Source: Brienomyrus brachyistius (Eukaryota; Chordata; Actinopteri; Osteoglossiformes; Mormyridae). Taken from it: DNA of 64,000 nucleotides. The first letter of the stretch is position 1; every line of letters starts with the position of its first letter. The notes under the pieces were generated by a model that saw only the letters and a program-made list of their open reading frames with translations, ran no database searches and was not told the origin of the DNA. Of the stretch, positions 35,216 to 47,039 are shown one piece after another. The translations under genes and the position numbers were made by a program. Location of the stretch: positions 62,001 through 126,000 of the forward strand of contig NW_026042458.1 in the NCBI RefSeq assembly GCF_023856365.1. The letters run 5' to 3'.

Positions 35216-36328
35216 ATGAGTAGCATTTATGCTGTTTCTTGAGTGTGAGCTAGTACATAAACCAGCTAGTGCTCACCATTGCAAAAATACTCTAGCTTTC
35301 TGTCATACACATTTTTTTATTTTCTTACATTGTCCGTTTTTGTTCATAGTCTGTAATATTCTGAATAACGACAATGTAGAGGAAAAACAGATTAAATTCT
35401 CCTTGTTTGTAATTTCCCCATGTAATCCACTGCCTTGTGGTAAGAGGTGCAAAAGTCAGACGCGTTGAATGATGAGGATACGATATTGAGTTTAGTTCTT
35501 GAGAGGATTTATTCATATGATATTTTAACACACAGTACTTTGAACTGGTTTGTTTGGCGCAAAAGGGCCGATATGCAGACACCATCACACATGGCAAATA
35601 CGGTCAATGACTGTTTCACTTTGCACCTTCAGCCCTGAGCCGCGTAATCTCAGCACCTTTAATAACAACCATTGCTGCCTCCTACAGGTGGGAATACACT
35701 TAGACAATAGTAAATATCACTAAGGCAGGCAAGTACCTCTCGTTTCAAGTGTTGCAATACTATATAACATTATATTATAAACAATAAATACGAATAAATA
35801 AAAACATTAAACAAATAAACATAATCAATAATATTCATGAATAATTATGCTTAATATACAAATAAAAGAATAGCTCCTGCAGATGATTTCAGATAACTAC
35901 TGGAACAATGAGTTCTGGAGGGGAGCAAGCTCTGTTACATGCTATAGAAATGTTGATCTGATTCCTTTCATTATCAGATTGTTACCACTGTTAAAAACCA
36001 CAGATATTGTATTCTGATTGTATGCATTTCCTTATTAGGGCATGTCAGTTACTTCTGTTAAAAAATCCGTTTATTCTGACGTCGTAAATTTCCTGATCAG
36101 AGTTTACCCTCTTTAAAGTGATGGAGGTCCACTTGTGCCAAAGATACATCGATATGCATATGAGATTTCGTTTGTGCCAAAAATATGTAAATAGCACACA
36201 GTCCATGTCGACTGAGCATGTGACAAAGAATTTTTCTGTGACAATTCTATTTTGTCAATGAGTTTGTCTGTGGAGCCCCTGAAGGGACCTAATGGTGTCC
36301 GCTAATTAGATACCCAGAAATAAACTGT

Positions 36329-36613
36329 GTGGCTCCTGCCCAAGCATTGCTGCCCAAACAGCAGCTTCCTCCTTATGCCACCGAGGGAGGAGTAGCCAGT
36401 GGTTCCCCTGCCCCTTCCCCTCTCCCCCCTGCAGACGAGGATCATAACCATTCAGCACCCGACTCTACCTCCTTCTCGGTGAAGAAGTGCCGTGGCGAAA
36501 CGCTCAGGCAGCAGGACGAGGTAGCAGAAATTCTTGCCCCTATGTTGGTATGTCCAAATCCTCAAGGGGGAGATAAGGTTTGCTCATCTGACACTGTAGA
36601 TGAAGGAGTTGAA
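36329..36613 (+). other. open stretch, possible 5' part of a gag fossil
   Basis: An open frame rich in Pro and charged residues runs up to the CR1 insertion. Its 3' flank resumes at 37601 with gag-like sequence, so it may be the N-terminal part of the same fossil. Support is weak: no domain is recognised. Confidence 0.2.
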
Positions 36614-37600
36614 CATAAGAACATAAGAACTATACAAACGAGACGAGGCCATTCGGCCCATCAAGCTCGCTTGGGGAGAACTAAACTAATAGCTCAGAGT
36701 CGTTAAAATCTTATCTAGCTCTGATTTAAAGGAACCCAAGGATTCAGCTTGCACTACATTATCAGGAAGACTATTCCATACTCTACACGCTGCGTAAAGA
36801 AGTGCTTCCTTAAATCCAGCTTGAAATGTTCTCCCGCTAATTTCCACCTATGGCCACGAGTTCGTGTATTTAAACTAATGCTGAAGTAACTATTTGGTTG
36901 AACAGCATCCAAACCTGTTAGAATCTTATATACCTGGATCATGTCCCCCCTCAATCTCCTTTGCTTGAGACTGAACAGATTTAGCTCAAGTAACCGTTCC
37001 TCGTATGACATTCCTCTAAGACCAGGAATCATTTTTGTGGCCCTACGCTGCACCTTTTCTAAGGCCACAATGTCCTTTTTAAGATATGGTGACCAAACCT
37101 GCACACAATATTCTAGGTGAGGTCTCACCAAGGAATTGTATAATCTTAGCATTACCTCCCTTGACTTAAACTCCACACACCTGGAGATATACCCCAACAT
37201 CCTATTGGCCTTTTTTATTGCTTCCCCACACTGGCGAGAATGGGACATGGAAGCATCAACATACACACCAAGGTCTTTCTCATGATCAGCTACCTTTATT
37301 TCAGTGACACCCATGAAATACCTGTACTTTATATTTCTGCTCCCTAGATGGAGTACCTTATATTTATCGACGTTAAATTTCATCTGCCAGGTATCGGCCC
37401 AGTCACTAATTAAATCAAGATCCCGCTGTAGCTGCTGAGCCACTAATTCAGTATCTGCTACACCACCCACCTTGGTGTCATCTGCAAATTTCACCAGTTT
37501 ACTGTATATATTGGTATCCATATCATTTATGTAAATTAGGAACAATAGTGGTCCTAAAATCGAACCCTGCGGTACCCCACTATGAACGCAAGCCCACTGT
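36614..37600 (-). mobile_element. 5'-truncated CR1-type LINE with 8-bp target duplication
   Basis: GAGTTGAA is present at both borders (36606-36613 and 37601-37608). The minus frame up to 37614 encodes the RT C-terminal half: SGVPQGSILGPLLF, then FADDTKVGG with the catalytic DD, RPHLEYCVQVW and EKVQRRATKM. It stops short at 36754 through a frame change near RVEYGIVF. It is inactive because it is truncated, and it is the longer relative of the palindrome's CR1 fragments. Confidence 0.85.
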
Positions 37601-37822
37601 GAGTTGAAGGACATTGCCAGTGACCTGCTGGACCCCAGGCAGAACAGGCCTCACCATGCGACAGCCCTTCAGAGACTGGTCCTCCTGCGCATGGACTGGG
37701 GCATGATGCATCAGTTTAAACAGGAGCCTGGTAAATCCTGCGAGTGCTACACCAAGCGACTGATGGCAGCATTCTCCAACTACAGTGGGATGGACTCCAC
37801 AACGGACCGAGAGTGTATGTGA
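37601..37822 (+). pseudogene. gag capsid-like fragment
   Basis: A 72-residue frame includes 'QFKQEPGKSCECYTKRLMAA', which resembles the major homology region of retroviral/LTR-element capsids (Q..G.s...Y..Rl...F). It lies directly after the CR1 copy. A zinc-knuckle-like piece follows at 40838. The identification is tentative. Confidence 0.3.
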
Positions 37823-38220
37823 TGTAAAATACACTAAGATAGGTAAAAACTCTTTTGTGGACTAAGTAAAACAAACATTTTATGTTCTAGTTTTCTTAAA
37901 ACTACTGAAACAAATAATTGGCTACACTGCAGTTCCGCTGTTTTGTTTGGCACCCCTGCATGTCGTGCATTGTGTGGAAAAAACCTGAAGGCTGAGGAAT
38001 GTTACGTAACACAGCTAGAATGTAAAAACTCTCTCTGGTGTAATTCACTGCATAAAACCAATGGTGTTAAGTGTGATGTCTTCTTCATAACACTCCCTGA
38101 TGTTTGTGTCCGTGACCATGAGATAGGGTGGGCTGCTTTTCTTCCTTCCTTTGACTAGTATTCCTCCTAAATTGTTCATCTGTATTTGCTGCATTGGTAC
38201 TTGATGTGCGTGTGCCTTGT

Positions 38221-38760
38221 GTCACGATCGCCATTTAACGGGAGCGGCGGACGGGCAGGAAACAGGCAAGGCAGGCAGGATACGGGGATTTATTAGGAAC
38301 ACGGGGTGCAGGAAACATCTCACGCAGACGGACTTCAATGACGGACACTGAACTCTAGTAAGACATGAACTCAAATAGACAGGACTGATTGAAAATAATC
38401 GGACACAGCTGGGTACGATCAGGGAAGCACACGTGGATAATCAGGGGGCGTGGCACACACGGTGGTCAGACTGTCCGGGACCTCCTCGGGGACTAGGGCA
38501 GGAAAGTCTGGAGCTGGGTCAGGGACAGGAGTGGGGCCAGGAACAAGAGCCCCAGGGGGCACAGTCATTTGAGGCGGAGGGAGCGCCTCGGGCGTGGGCT
38601 CTGGGGCCGCAGGGGGCAGCGGAGGCGGCTGCTCAGGAGCTACGGGCAAAGCAGGCGGCGGCTGCTCGGGCTCTGGGGCCGCAGGGGGCAGCGGAGGCGG
38701 CTGCTCGGGCTGCGCAGGAGCTATGGGCGACGAAGGCAACTGCTCAGACGCTGTAGCAGG
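38221..38760 (-). mobile_element. proline-rich dispersed repeat
   Basis: On minus this encodes a 106-residue Pro/Ala/Glu-rich frame (38419-38739) ending CATPPDYPRVLP, followed by 'gcgtggcacac', 'gatcagggaagcac' (plus sense) and an AATAAA-bearing 3' region (near 38290) ending in 'cacgatcg'. It is homologous to the repeat beside the palindrome satellite (11921-13140). Class unknown; possibly an LTR-element remnant. Confidence 0.5.
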
Positions 38761-38769
38761 AACCCAGGA

Positions 38770-39326
38770 CTTTATGCTCAGCCCACTGCTGTTAACTCCG
38801 ATGACTCACAACTGAGCAGCAATGCACATTTCGAATTCCATCATCAACATCAGGCAGATGACAAGACTGTTGTGGGTCTCATCAATAAAAACGGTGACTC
38901 AGCATACAAAGAGGAAGTGTGATGACTATCGGACTGCTGCAGAGCCAACAACCTGTCTCTGAATGTTGACCAAAGAGATGGTTGTTGACGTTAGAAGAAC
39001 ACAAAACACAGAGTGACCACTCTCTGCTGCACATCGATGGCTCATCTGTGGAGATCGTAGAGAGTACCAGATTCCTTGTTGTCCATCTGGCGGAGAATCT
39101 CACCAGGTCCTTCAACATCAGCTCCATAGTAAGGAAAGCACAGCAGCACCTCTACTCTCCACGGAAGCTCAGAAAAGCCCATCTCCCATTCTCACACTCT
39201 ATTGGGGAACTGTTGAAAGCACCCTGAGCAGCTGCATCACGGTCTGCTTTGAGAACTGTGTCGCCTCAGATCACAAGTCCCTACAACAGATAGTGATGAC
39301 AGGTGAGAAAATCATTGGGAGTATCG
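38770..39326 (+). pseudogene. L2-like LINE RT fragment, 5' piece
   Basis: Frames encode 'LHIDGSSVEIVESTRFLVVH' and 'SSIVRKAQQHLYSPRKLRKA', typical of the RT C-terminal region of fish L2-like LINEs, with frameshifts. It is interrupted at 39327 by a solo LTR and continues at 40155. Confidence 0.75.
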
Positions 39327-40154
39327 TGTTAGAGAAATATGTACTTTTTTTATCATCATTTTGCTAGACGCTTAGAAACAACACCCTGCCGCAGCTTGAT
39401 CTTAATTGAGCAATAACACGTCTCAAGAACTGTCGCTTGAATATTTCCACCCCATATATGGTGACAAACAATGTTCAATGTCAGTTGCATATCCTGTTTG
39501 TGTACCTCAATAAAAGACACTGCGAGGGGAGTTACTCTTTCGAAGTTGGCTGAGTTCGACTGAGAGGCTGACACCTCGAGGTCAGGACCGGGCTTCCCTT
39601 TGTAAGGAAAAGTGGTAAAAATGTCCCAAGGTTCTTGGTTGATCATTTTAATGCAGACAATGTTAGGAATTTATGATCATGGGGGAAGCCAGGGAGAGAA
39701 TGGGGGTTCCAGTTGGCACCACTATGGTGATAAGGATAAGATAAGGTGATAAGAATTGAATTACAATGATCATAAAAGTCTCCACCCTGTCCTGTCCCGT
39801 CCCTGTCTCAGGATCCTCACACTCCAGGGGGTCACTCTTTATATGTAAATTCACTCACAACACCTACACACAACACCTTGGTGGGGAGGGCCTTTTTGGG
39901 TATAAAGGGGGGTGAAGAACTGTCTTCAATTTGTATCTGAGCTGCCTTTCAGTACCCGGTGTGTCTCTACACTGTATTACATTGTATTATTTTTGCTGTT
40001 CAATAAACCATCATTTTGCTGAAACTGCGGAGACTCTGCAAGTGGATTCCCTACACCTTGCAGCAAGTAAAACGTCATCACAGCTGTCTGTGTTGTTCTG
40101 TGTTCAGAGACTGGTTTGTTTCCAGCGCATCTTCAGAAGAAGATAACCCTAACA
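39327..40154 (+). mobile_element. 828-bp solo LTR
   Basis: Starts TGTTAG and ends CTAACA. Near-duplicate 5-bp flanks tatcg (39322-39326) and tatct (40155-40159). It contains a TATA-like 'gggtataaagg' at about 39898 and AATAAA at about 40003, in the order expected for U3-R-U5. It sits inside an L2-like LINE whose coding sequence resumes on both sides. No internal retroviral genes, so it is a recombination product. Confidence 0.8.
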
Positions 40155-40700
40155 TATCTCTCCCCTCCATCACAGATATTCACACCACACACTGCATCCG
40201 CAAAGCCACCACCATTGTGGATGACCCCACCCACCCCTCACATTATCGTTTCACCCTCCTGCCTTCTGGAAATAGGTCCCGGAGCATTCGGGCCTTCACA
40301 GCCAGACTCAAACAGCTTTATCCCCCATGCCGTCAGACTACTGAACTCTCAGGGACTAATCTGATACCACACACACATACACTCATTAACACACTTTATT
40401 ATTTAACTACTATTTTTTATCTTATTGTCGCCATGTTTACAGTTACTTTTATTTATTTTTATTGCTACCTCATTGGACAACCAAACTGCGCCTTCTCAGT
40501 ACTGGGTTTACTGTGCTGTTTGTGCTCGTTGGTGTCAGTTGTCCTCTCTTTTTGCACTGTCCTGCAATGTTTGCACAGTTTTTGCTCATTATGCACCATA
40601 CAGTATGTTGCTAGGTTGGTATGTGTTAGTCTTCTGTTAATTTAAGTAGCACCTTGGTCCGAGGGAAACAGTTTCTTTTGTAACTGTACTATACTCAACT
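40155..40700 (+). pseudogene. L2-like LINE fragment, 3' piece
   Basis: Encodes 'SITDIHTTHCIRKATTIVDD', 'PTHPSHYRFTLLPSGN' and RSIRAF, the conserved C-terminal end of L2-like ORF2 proteins, then an untranslated tail. It is colinear with 38770-39326. Confidence 0.8.
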
Positions 40701-40744
40701 GTGTAAAGTTAAAAATAACATTAAAGACCTACTTGACTTTTACT

Positions 40745-41065
40745 GAACAGGTGCTAAAGTGAAATTACTTGCTTCTGGGAAAGAACTCCAGCTGAAATTC
40801 TGTACAACAATTATGGGAGACATATGGGAAGGACGCGGTGTCAGACCTGCCCCAGTGGGACGAATGTGGTTTTCCTAGTAACAGCAGCTTCAGTCCCAAT
40901 CAGATAAGCCAGATGCATCTGAAATTAGAGGAACGGGATCAGACTGGTTGCTCAGGGACTAATGTGGTAGAACTAAAACAGAGACAAATTGGACGGTGTT
41001 TCAATTGTGGGAAAATGAGACAAAGCAGGCAGAGGAGATGCGGGTGGCAAAGAAGCATGAGATAA
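40745..41065 (+). pseudogene. gag nucleocapsid-like fragment with partial zinc knuckle
   Basis: The frame ends with IGRCFNCGKMRQ; a CxxC start of a zinc knuckle is visible but the GH....C half is lost. It could be the 3' part of the gag fossil at 37601. Low certainty. 41100-41515 holds nothing recognised. Confidence 0.3.
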
Positions 41066-41515
41066 GGAATGCAGAGAATGTGGATGAGGGTGAGACTCCT
41101 GTGAAAACTGTGTATTGAAAATTAGGGCCATAGTATTGTCATCCATCCTGTCAGGGTATGGAAATACACTGAGGGTAAATGGCCTAATGCAGGAAGTGTC
41201 TTAATCCTATAACATCCAGCTGATTCAGGCTGTGGGGGACAGTGTAGTACTGCACTCTTCTGGCTGGGACCTTGAATAAATGAATGAATGTTACATTTAT
41301 ACAGCCCTTTTCTAAGATACACAAAGAGCTTTACAGAAGCACTGGGGAGCCACTTCAACCCAAACGTGAGGCAGCAGGAGAGGGGGCCCAGGCAGAGAGA
41401 ACAGCCAACAAGACGGGTGCTTCCACAGACAGGACGGGGGCCCCGGCAGACCAACGCTGACGACTCCTGGGACCAAGTCAACAGAGCAGCTGTCGTCATT
41501 GTGACTCACCCTCAT

Positions 41516-41796
41516 ACATCCATCCATTGTCTAAACCGCTTATGCTACTGGGTCGCGGGGGGTCCAGAGCCTATCCTGGAAGGATCTGTGCACGAGGCAG
41601 GGAACAACCCAGGACGGGGGGGCAGCTCATTGCAAGGCACATTCACACACCATTCACACACACATGCACTCCTACGGCCAATTTAGCAAGAGAGAACATG
41701 CAAACTCCCCACACATGTGACCCAGGCGGAGACTCGAACCTGAGTCCCAGTGGTGGGAGGTAACAGTGCTAATCACTGCACCACCAAGCAGCCCCA
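41516..41796 (-). mobile_element. ATGG-tailed retroposon copy, longer
   Basis: Begins at a CATC repeat, then 'gtctaaaccgcttatgctac', 'tgggtcgcgg', 'gcacgaggcagggaacaacc' and 'ctaatcactgcaccaccaag'. It is the fullest copy of the family also at 1322 and 48012. 41797-42259 shows nothing recognised apart from 'gggcccctgac' sequence near 42195, possibly a hAT fragment. Confidence 0.65.
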
Positions 41797-42259
41797 CCCT
41801 CATACATGATTTCTGATTCTTGATTTTAATCCCCTTTTCTGTTTTTGGCAACATATAAAGTGCTGTGAATGTCACTGTCAGATTGTCATATCATCCTCCA
41901 GTTGTCCCTTGTCACCCTGGATGCACATTGAGTGTTTGCTAAATATTTTATCTTGTAGTGTTCCTGATTTTTTCCTGTGTTTTAATTTGCAATTCTCAAA
42001 TTTCATGACTGGCATCCGTGGGGACGATTAATTAAACCTGTTAACTCTGCACTTCAATTTCAAACTGTTGGTAACATGTGTACATATTTTTGTCTGATCT
42101 TTTCACCACCAGGTGGCGATATAGCAACTCCAGAGTTATTGATGGCTAGAACAAAAAAAACACAGTAACACAGAGGTGTAGCTAAAAATTCTGGGCCCCT
42201 GACAGAATGTCACCTTGCGCCCTCTGTCGAATTTTACATTCTGTGAAAGAGATTTGTTG

Positions 42260-43190
42260 AGCCATCTTCCAATGTAATCCAATCCAGCTCTTTATTTGAA
42301 AAGCACTTTAAACAACCTTATGGACCAAAGTGCTGCACAAAGGAATAAATAAAAACATTCACACACTTAAAAACGAAGTAAAAGAAATTTAATAAAAACC
42401 AAAACATTCAATGTGAGTAAAAGGCCATTAATAAAAATTTAAAAAAATCTATTAATTAATAAAGAAAAGGCTAAGATTAAAATAAGATTTACTATTAAAA
42501 TTAACATCTCACAATGTGTCAAAGGTGAAGGAGAAGAGATTAGAAGAGATTTAAAAACGGACAGAGGGGATTCCTCTCTAATGTGAAAAGGCAAGTCATT
42601 CCACATTTTAGGAGCTGCGACTGCAAAGGCTCGATCCCCTCTAAGCTCACGCTGAGTCTTAGGAACCGTCAGGAACAGCTGATCAGCTGACCTGAGAGAG
42701 CGGGTGGGGGTGTAAGGGTGAAGCAGCTCACACAGGTCAGATGGAGCAAGACCACTGAGGGCTTTAAAAGCAAATAACAGAATTTTAAAATGAATCCTAA
42801 AATGTACGGGCAGCCAGTGGAGTGAGGCTAAAATGGGGGAGACATGCTCATATTTCCATGTGCGGCAGCATTTTGAACCTTCTGGAGGTGAACAATAGTG
42901 GAGCCTCTAACCCCAACATAGAGGGCGTTACAGTGGTCCAAACTAGTAGTGACAAAAGAGTGGATTACTGTCTCAAAGTGCTGCCTAGAAAGAATTGGCT
43001 TTATTTTGGCCAACTGCCTCAATTGTAAAAAGCTTGACTTGACAACTAACCTTATCTGAGTGTCAAACTTAAGGTTGGTGTCGACTTTAACCCCTAGGTG
43101 TGTGATGACTGGTTTACAATATTGTTCCAAGGAACCTAAAATTACAGTGGAGGTCAGAGGAGTGGAGTTACCAAAAACCAACACTTCTGT
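42260..43190 (-). pseudogene. L2-like LINE, RT C-terminal region to 3' end
   Basis: The minus frame 42828-43184 encodes 'VVKSSFLQLRQLAKIKPILS' and TTSLDHCNALYVGV. Further 3' (42500-42760) the minus strand reads ELLHPYTPTRSLRSADQLF and GDRAFAVAAPKMWNDLPF, the standard end of such ORF2 proteins. A frame break lies between. The window part 42260-42480 is AT-rich 3' sequence. Confidence 0.8.
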
Positions 43191-44439
43191 CCATTACCTC
43201 CCCACTTCCTTGTTAGTTACAATATTTGTTCTGCATTACTGTACTGCTTTGGAGCCTTTTGATATTAAGGTGAATAACACAGGTGAAAAATTAAGGTGAA
43301 AAAAGAGACAGATGCATTGACAGCAGTCGTGGCCACACTTTGGACTGGGAGTGTAAGAGCAAAGGAAACTGAATCCACTATGTTCTGTCCTGTAAATTTT
43401 TATTAAACACCACATGACACACATACGAGTCCTGTTTTAACTTTCAGGGCTGATGGTCTGCAGCCTGGCTTGTGTTCTACAGTGCAGCGCAGGTGCAGTC
43501 ACTGTGCTGAGCCCGGCGTTATATTAATGACGCAGCCTTTCACACTGACCAGTGAGAAATAACCTTGAAAATGACTGTGCTCTTTGTGGTTCTCCTTTTT
43601 TCTTACCACCAAGCAAGAGACTAAACATATTTTCTACTTATCAGTTATCAGAAATCAGAAATGTCATGCAGTAATCAGAGGTTAGACAGCAAGAATGACT
43701 TTTGTATTTTTATCTTTTGTCAATCTTTTATCCAGCGACTACTAATTCTCATCGGGGTCTGGAGAGGGTGGGACCTGTCCCAGGAAGCACAGAGCACAGG
43801 CCTGCATGGGATGCCATTCCACACAAGCAAAAACAATTAAGATGGTCAGATTTGCCTCACTGTGTGATTTTGACTGAAAGATGAACTAAGCACAGTCTTG
43901 TGTGTATAAAAATGCGTAGATTCATTTAACTTTAACAATGAGATTCAGCAACATGACCTTATAGTGTTAATGATCGGTATCTTACTGGTATTAACTGAAT
44001 TATGCAAAATTCTACATTATTCTATATTATTGCACCCAAATTGTTCATACTGACTAAATGTAATTACTGACATCCTGGACATACTGCTTTTTAGGTTTGA
44101 ATTTAAAATGTTAGTAGACAAATTCATGCTGTCAATAACATCTCACTTGCTCACCCACTTTTAGATAAAAATACCCTTTGTGGTTTTTCTAGTGAAGCAG
44201 TGGGCCTGAGCTGAGGACCTGATGGTTGTGTGGTTTTCGCTCACTGAGAAGAGAGACACAAACACCCTGCTCTCAGTCGGTCAGTCTTCCTGTAAAATGC
44301 AGAGGTGAGACTGCTAGTGGAAAATTACTGACTGCAGCGTCAACAACACATATAAACAGCAGCACAAACAAAATGTTCCACAAATGCAGGACATCTGTAT
44401 GCTTACAGCACACATCAGACACGCTGACCCTCAGCACTG
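43191..44439. other. no gene recognised
   Basis: No conserved exon. A stretch near 44230-44300 ('tgtgtggttttcgctc', 'gtcggtcagtcttcctg') resembles 45675-45740, a weak duplicated segment. Confidence 0.3.
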
Positions 44440-44890
44440 AGCTCCTCCAGGCTCTGTGCTCTCCCTCTTCTCTTCAATTTCTACACAAATCACTGCTGCT
44501 CCAGTGAAGATCCTGAATTTTGCAGGTGATACTACTGTGTTTGCCATCATAACTGAAGGTGATGAGTCTGCCTACAGACTGGAAGTCGTACAGCTGACCA
44601 TCCAGTTCTGAACTCACATTATCCCAAATGTCCACATGCTTAGACTCCTCTCATCATCAGGGAGGAGCGTCCCTTGGCACTGTAGAGTAGATGGATGAGA
44701 GCAGGCTGATAACAAGGCTGTCATCAATTTTATGTGACACCTCTCACCCCCCCAGCAGACTATGGAGGCCCGTAAGGGCAGCTCCTTCAGTAAGAGACTC
44801 AGACACCCGGCGTGTGACAGAACGGTACCGCAGGTCATTGGGCCCCACAGCAGTCAGGCTTTATAATCTGCACTCTGCTCATTGAACTTT
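44440..44890 (+). pseudogene. L2-like LINE remnants
   Basis: Pieces read LNFAGDTTVFAIITEGDESA (equivalent to the FADDT box, with the first D replaced by G) and, near 44760-44880, a terminal RYRRSLGPTAVRLYNLHSAH. Both are typical of LINE ORF2. Strongly decayed. Confidence 0.6.
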
Positions 44891-45833
44891 TCCCCTGTTC
44901 ACTGTCTTCTGATACAGTTTCTATCTGCTGCTGATCTGCAATATTGTTCCTCCTTATTCACTGATGTGCAGTGTTGCATTGAGCCAGTGCATTATGCCCT
45001 GTGTGGCAGCTTCCTTTGGGAGGCTAATATCTGGCACATGAGCAATAATGTTACATGCAATAGGATTGTGTATAAGTTAAGGATTGTGTATAAGTTAATT
45101 TTAATATTCCTATAATATTCCTCTGTATGTAATATATTCTTATTTTTTGTTTCTATTATTACCCTATATTTATATATACATCCATTTATTTTACATTCAT
45201 AATGATGTTGTTTGTTGTTTTGTGCCCCACTGCTCTTGTAACAAGCCTCAGTCTTGACTCTCCCTTTTAAGGTCTTGGCCTTAAATCACACTCGATATAG
45301 GTGGTGTCGTCCCCATCACCCTGACCAGGATACATGCTGTAAGATTAATGGATGGTGTTTATCTGTGTGATGAAAAAGAATGTGAATAAAACAAAAATGT
45401 ACCATTATAAATGGGAGCCCTAGGATGTGTGGTGGTTAGAGATGTGGACTGATGAGAATTTTGCTTTTCTAAAGTTCTGTTGTGAAAACTGTACATTCCG
45501 TTCCATGTACAGTAGTGATATGTAGCAATCATGTGCTCCAGTCAAATGTCCAGCTGCATGAATAATAATGGTGGCTTGTTTGGATAAAATAACTTAGGCT
45601 GAATACTTGAAAGCGTGACCTGGGTGAGGTAGAGAGGAAACAGGGTCTTACAAGAAGCAGATATTGTTCTGTCTGTGTGGTTTTTACTCTTTGCAAAGTG
45701 AGTCCAGCACAGTGCAGTCAGTGGGTCAGTCTTCCTGAGCTGCATCTAACCAGTGGAAACATCTGCAGCACTGCAGAGAAGCACTCAGCAGACAAACAAA
45801 CCCAAACAGCTTACAGCTGTATGTCACTTTTGG
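44891..45833. other. no gene recognised
   Basis: AT-rich sequence without recognisable exons. Confidence 0.35.
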
Positions 45834-45985
45834 ACAGAGGTGGACAAAGTACACAACTTCACTACTTGAGTTAAGTATAGATACTCCTCGTCAAATAATA
45901 CTCAAAGTTTTTCAGTTAATTTTTTACTTCAGTTAAAGTACTGGAGTATTTGCATCTAAAAATACTTAAGTATTCAAAAGTACAT
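45834..45985. mobile_element. Tol2/hAT-like terminal fragment
   Basis: Starts CAGAGGTGGACAAAGTACAC followed by spaced 'agtatagatactc', 'aagtactggagtatttgc' and 'aatacttaagta', the style of Tol2-family hAT ends. The far end was not found. Confidence 0.5.
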
Positions 45986-46210
45986 TATGTTTTAAATGCA
46001 AGACATTTTTCAGAACCTAATGACTCCTGAACACCCCACTGAATACACTGACTGGCTTGTACATCTTGTAGAATAAAAAGCTTGTGGAATATGATACAAT
46101 GACTATAGAAACACAACTGACATAACAAAAGTACAGCCATTGTCATTTTCATCTTATTTAACACCCCCCACCCCACTCACACAAAAGAGCATGGTAGTGT
46201 TCTTACAGAG

Positions 46211-46332
46211 CCGTAGCAGTGTGTGTGTGTGCATGTGTGCATGTGTGTTTGTGTGTGTGTGTGTCTATGTGTGTGTGTGTTTGTGTGTCTGTGTATGTTT
46301 GTGTGTGTGTCTATGTGTGTGTATGTTTGTGA
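46211..46332 (+). repeat. (TG)n-rich microsatellite
   Basis: An imperfect GT/GTTT/GTCT run. Open frames across it on both strands (poly-CV or TH repeats) are artefacts. Confidence 0.95.
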
Positions 46333-46913
46333 GCCAAGTAACAAGACAGGGAGCAAGAAACAAAACTCCTCTTTCTTAATTATCCACATCGTTATTAACG
46401 ACACAGGTATATATACAGGTACATATACAGGTACATGTATATACTCAAAAATACATCCAGAACACACAATTAAATGAAAAACGTAATTTAAGAACACTTG
46501 AAATTTTCATTCAGTTTCTTTCATCTGTTTAATATAATCGATCAGTCCCTGTGCGTTTGCCCCAAACCATTCAGCATGGTACACAAGGGAGACAAGTAAG
46601 CATGTGTGACATCAAAGAACTGATTGCAGCAACTCAGCCTTTCCACAACATTAAAGCCGCTTATTCCCCCCCATGCCATGAAGAAATAATCTCTGTGGCT
46701 CCCCTCTCCCCCTCCCTCAGCCCCCAGTCTGGCTTGAACATTTGCACTTCCAGTAAAAATGCGCCCCAAACACACTGACACCAAACTCAGCACCGGTGCT
46801 CCGTAAAATCCCGTGATTCAGTCTCAGAAGCACTGGCTCCCCTGCCCTCCTCTGAACATTATTAAAGCTACACCCTGAACACTCTGTGTGACTGACATGA
46901 ATGAGAAGCATCT

Positions 46914-47039
46914 TTATTCATAATCTCTGTAGCGGAGGTCAGAATACAGAGTGTCATTATTCCCGTCTTTCTTCTGTCTCCTGGGTTTTGGCTTCTTAAG
47001 GTTCAGGGCAGCGTAATTCAGTGTGTCCTCGTCATGGCA
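46914..47039 (-). CDS. cytoplasmic-tail exon with ITIM
   Basis: 126 bp, 41 codons plus stop, after an acceptor 'ctccacag'. It reads TLNYAALNLKKPKPRRQ, then DTLYSDLRYRDYE and stop. LNYAAL fits the ITIM pattern [SIVL]xYxx[ILV]; TLYSDL and LRYRDY are further tyrosine sites. ITIMs recruit SHP-type phosphatases, so the tail suggests an inhibitory receptor. The polyadenylation hexamer AATAAA overlaps the stop codon (46913-46918). Confidence 0.7.
   Translation of the reverse strand, partial: CHDEDTLNYAALNLKKPKPRRQKKDGNNDTLYSDLRYRDYE

Noticed and set aside
45670..45720. Possible recombination signal (ggtttttac ... cacagtg)
   Set aside because: The heptamer is in the wrong orientation relative to the nonamer and the spacer is about 20 bases; NITR V exons are not rearranged anyway.
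46177..46497. Open frames over the TG repeat on both strands
   Set aside because: Low-complexity dipeptide repeats from a microsatellite, not genes.
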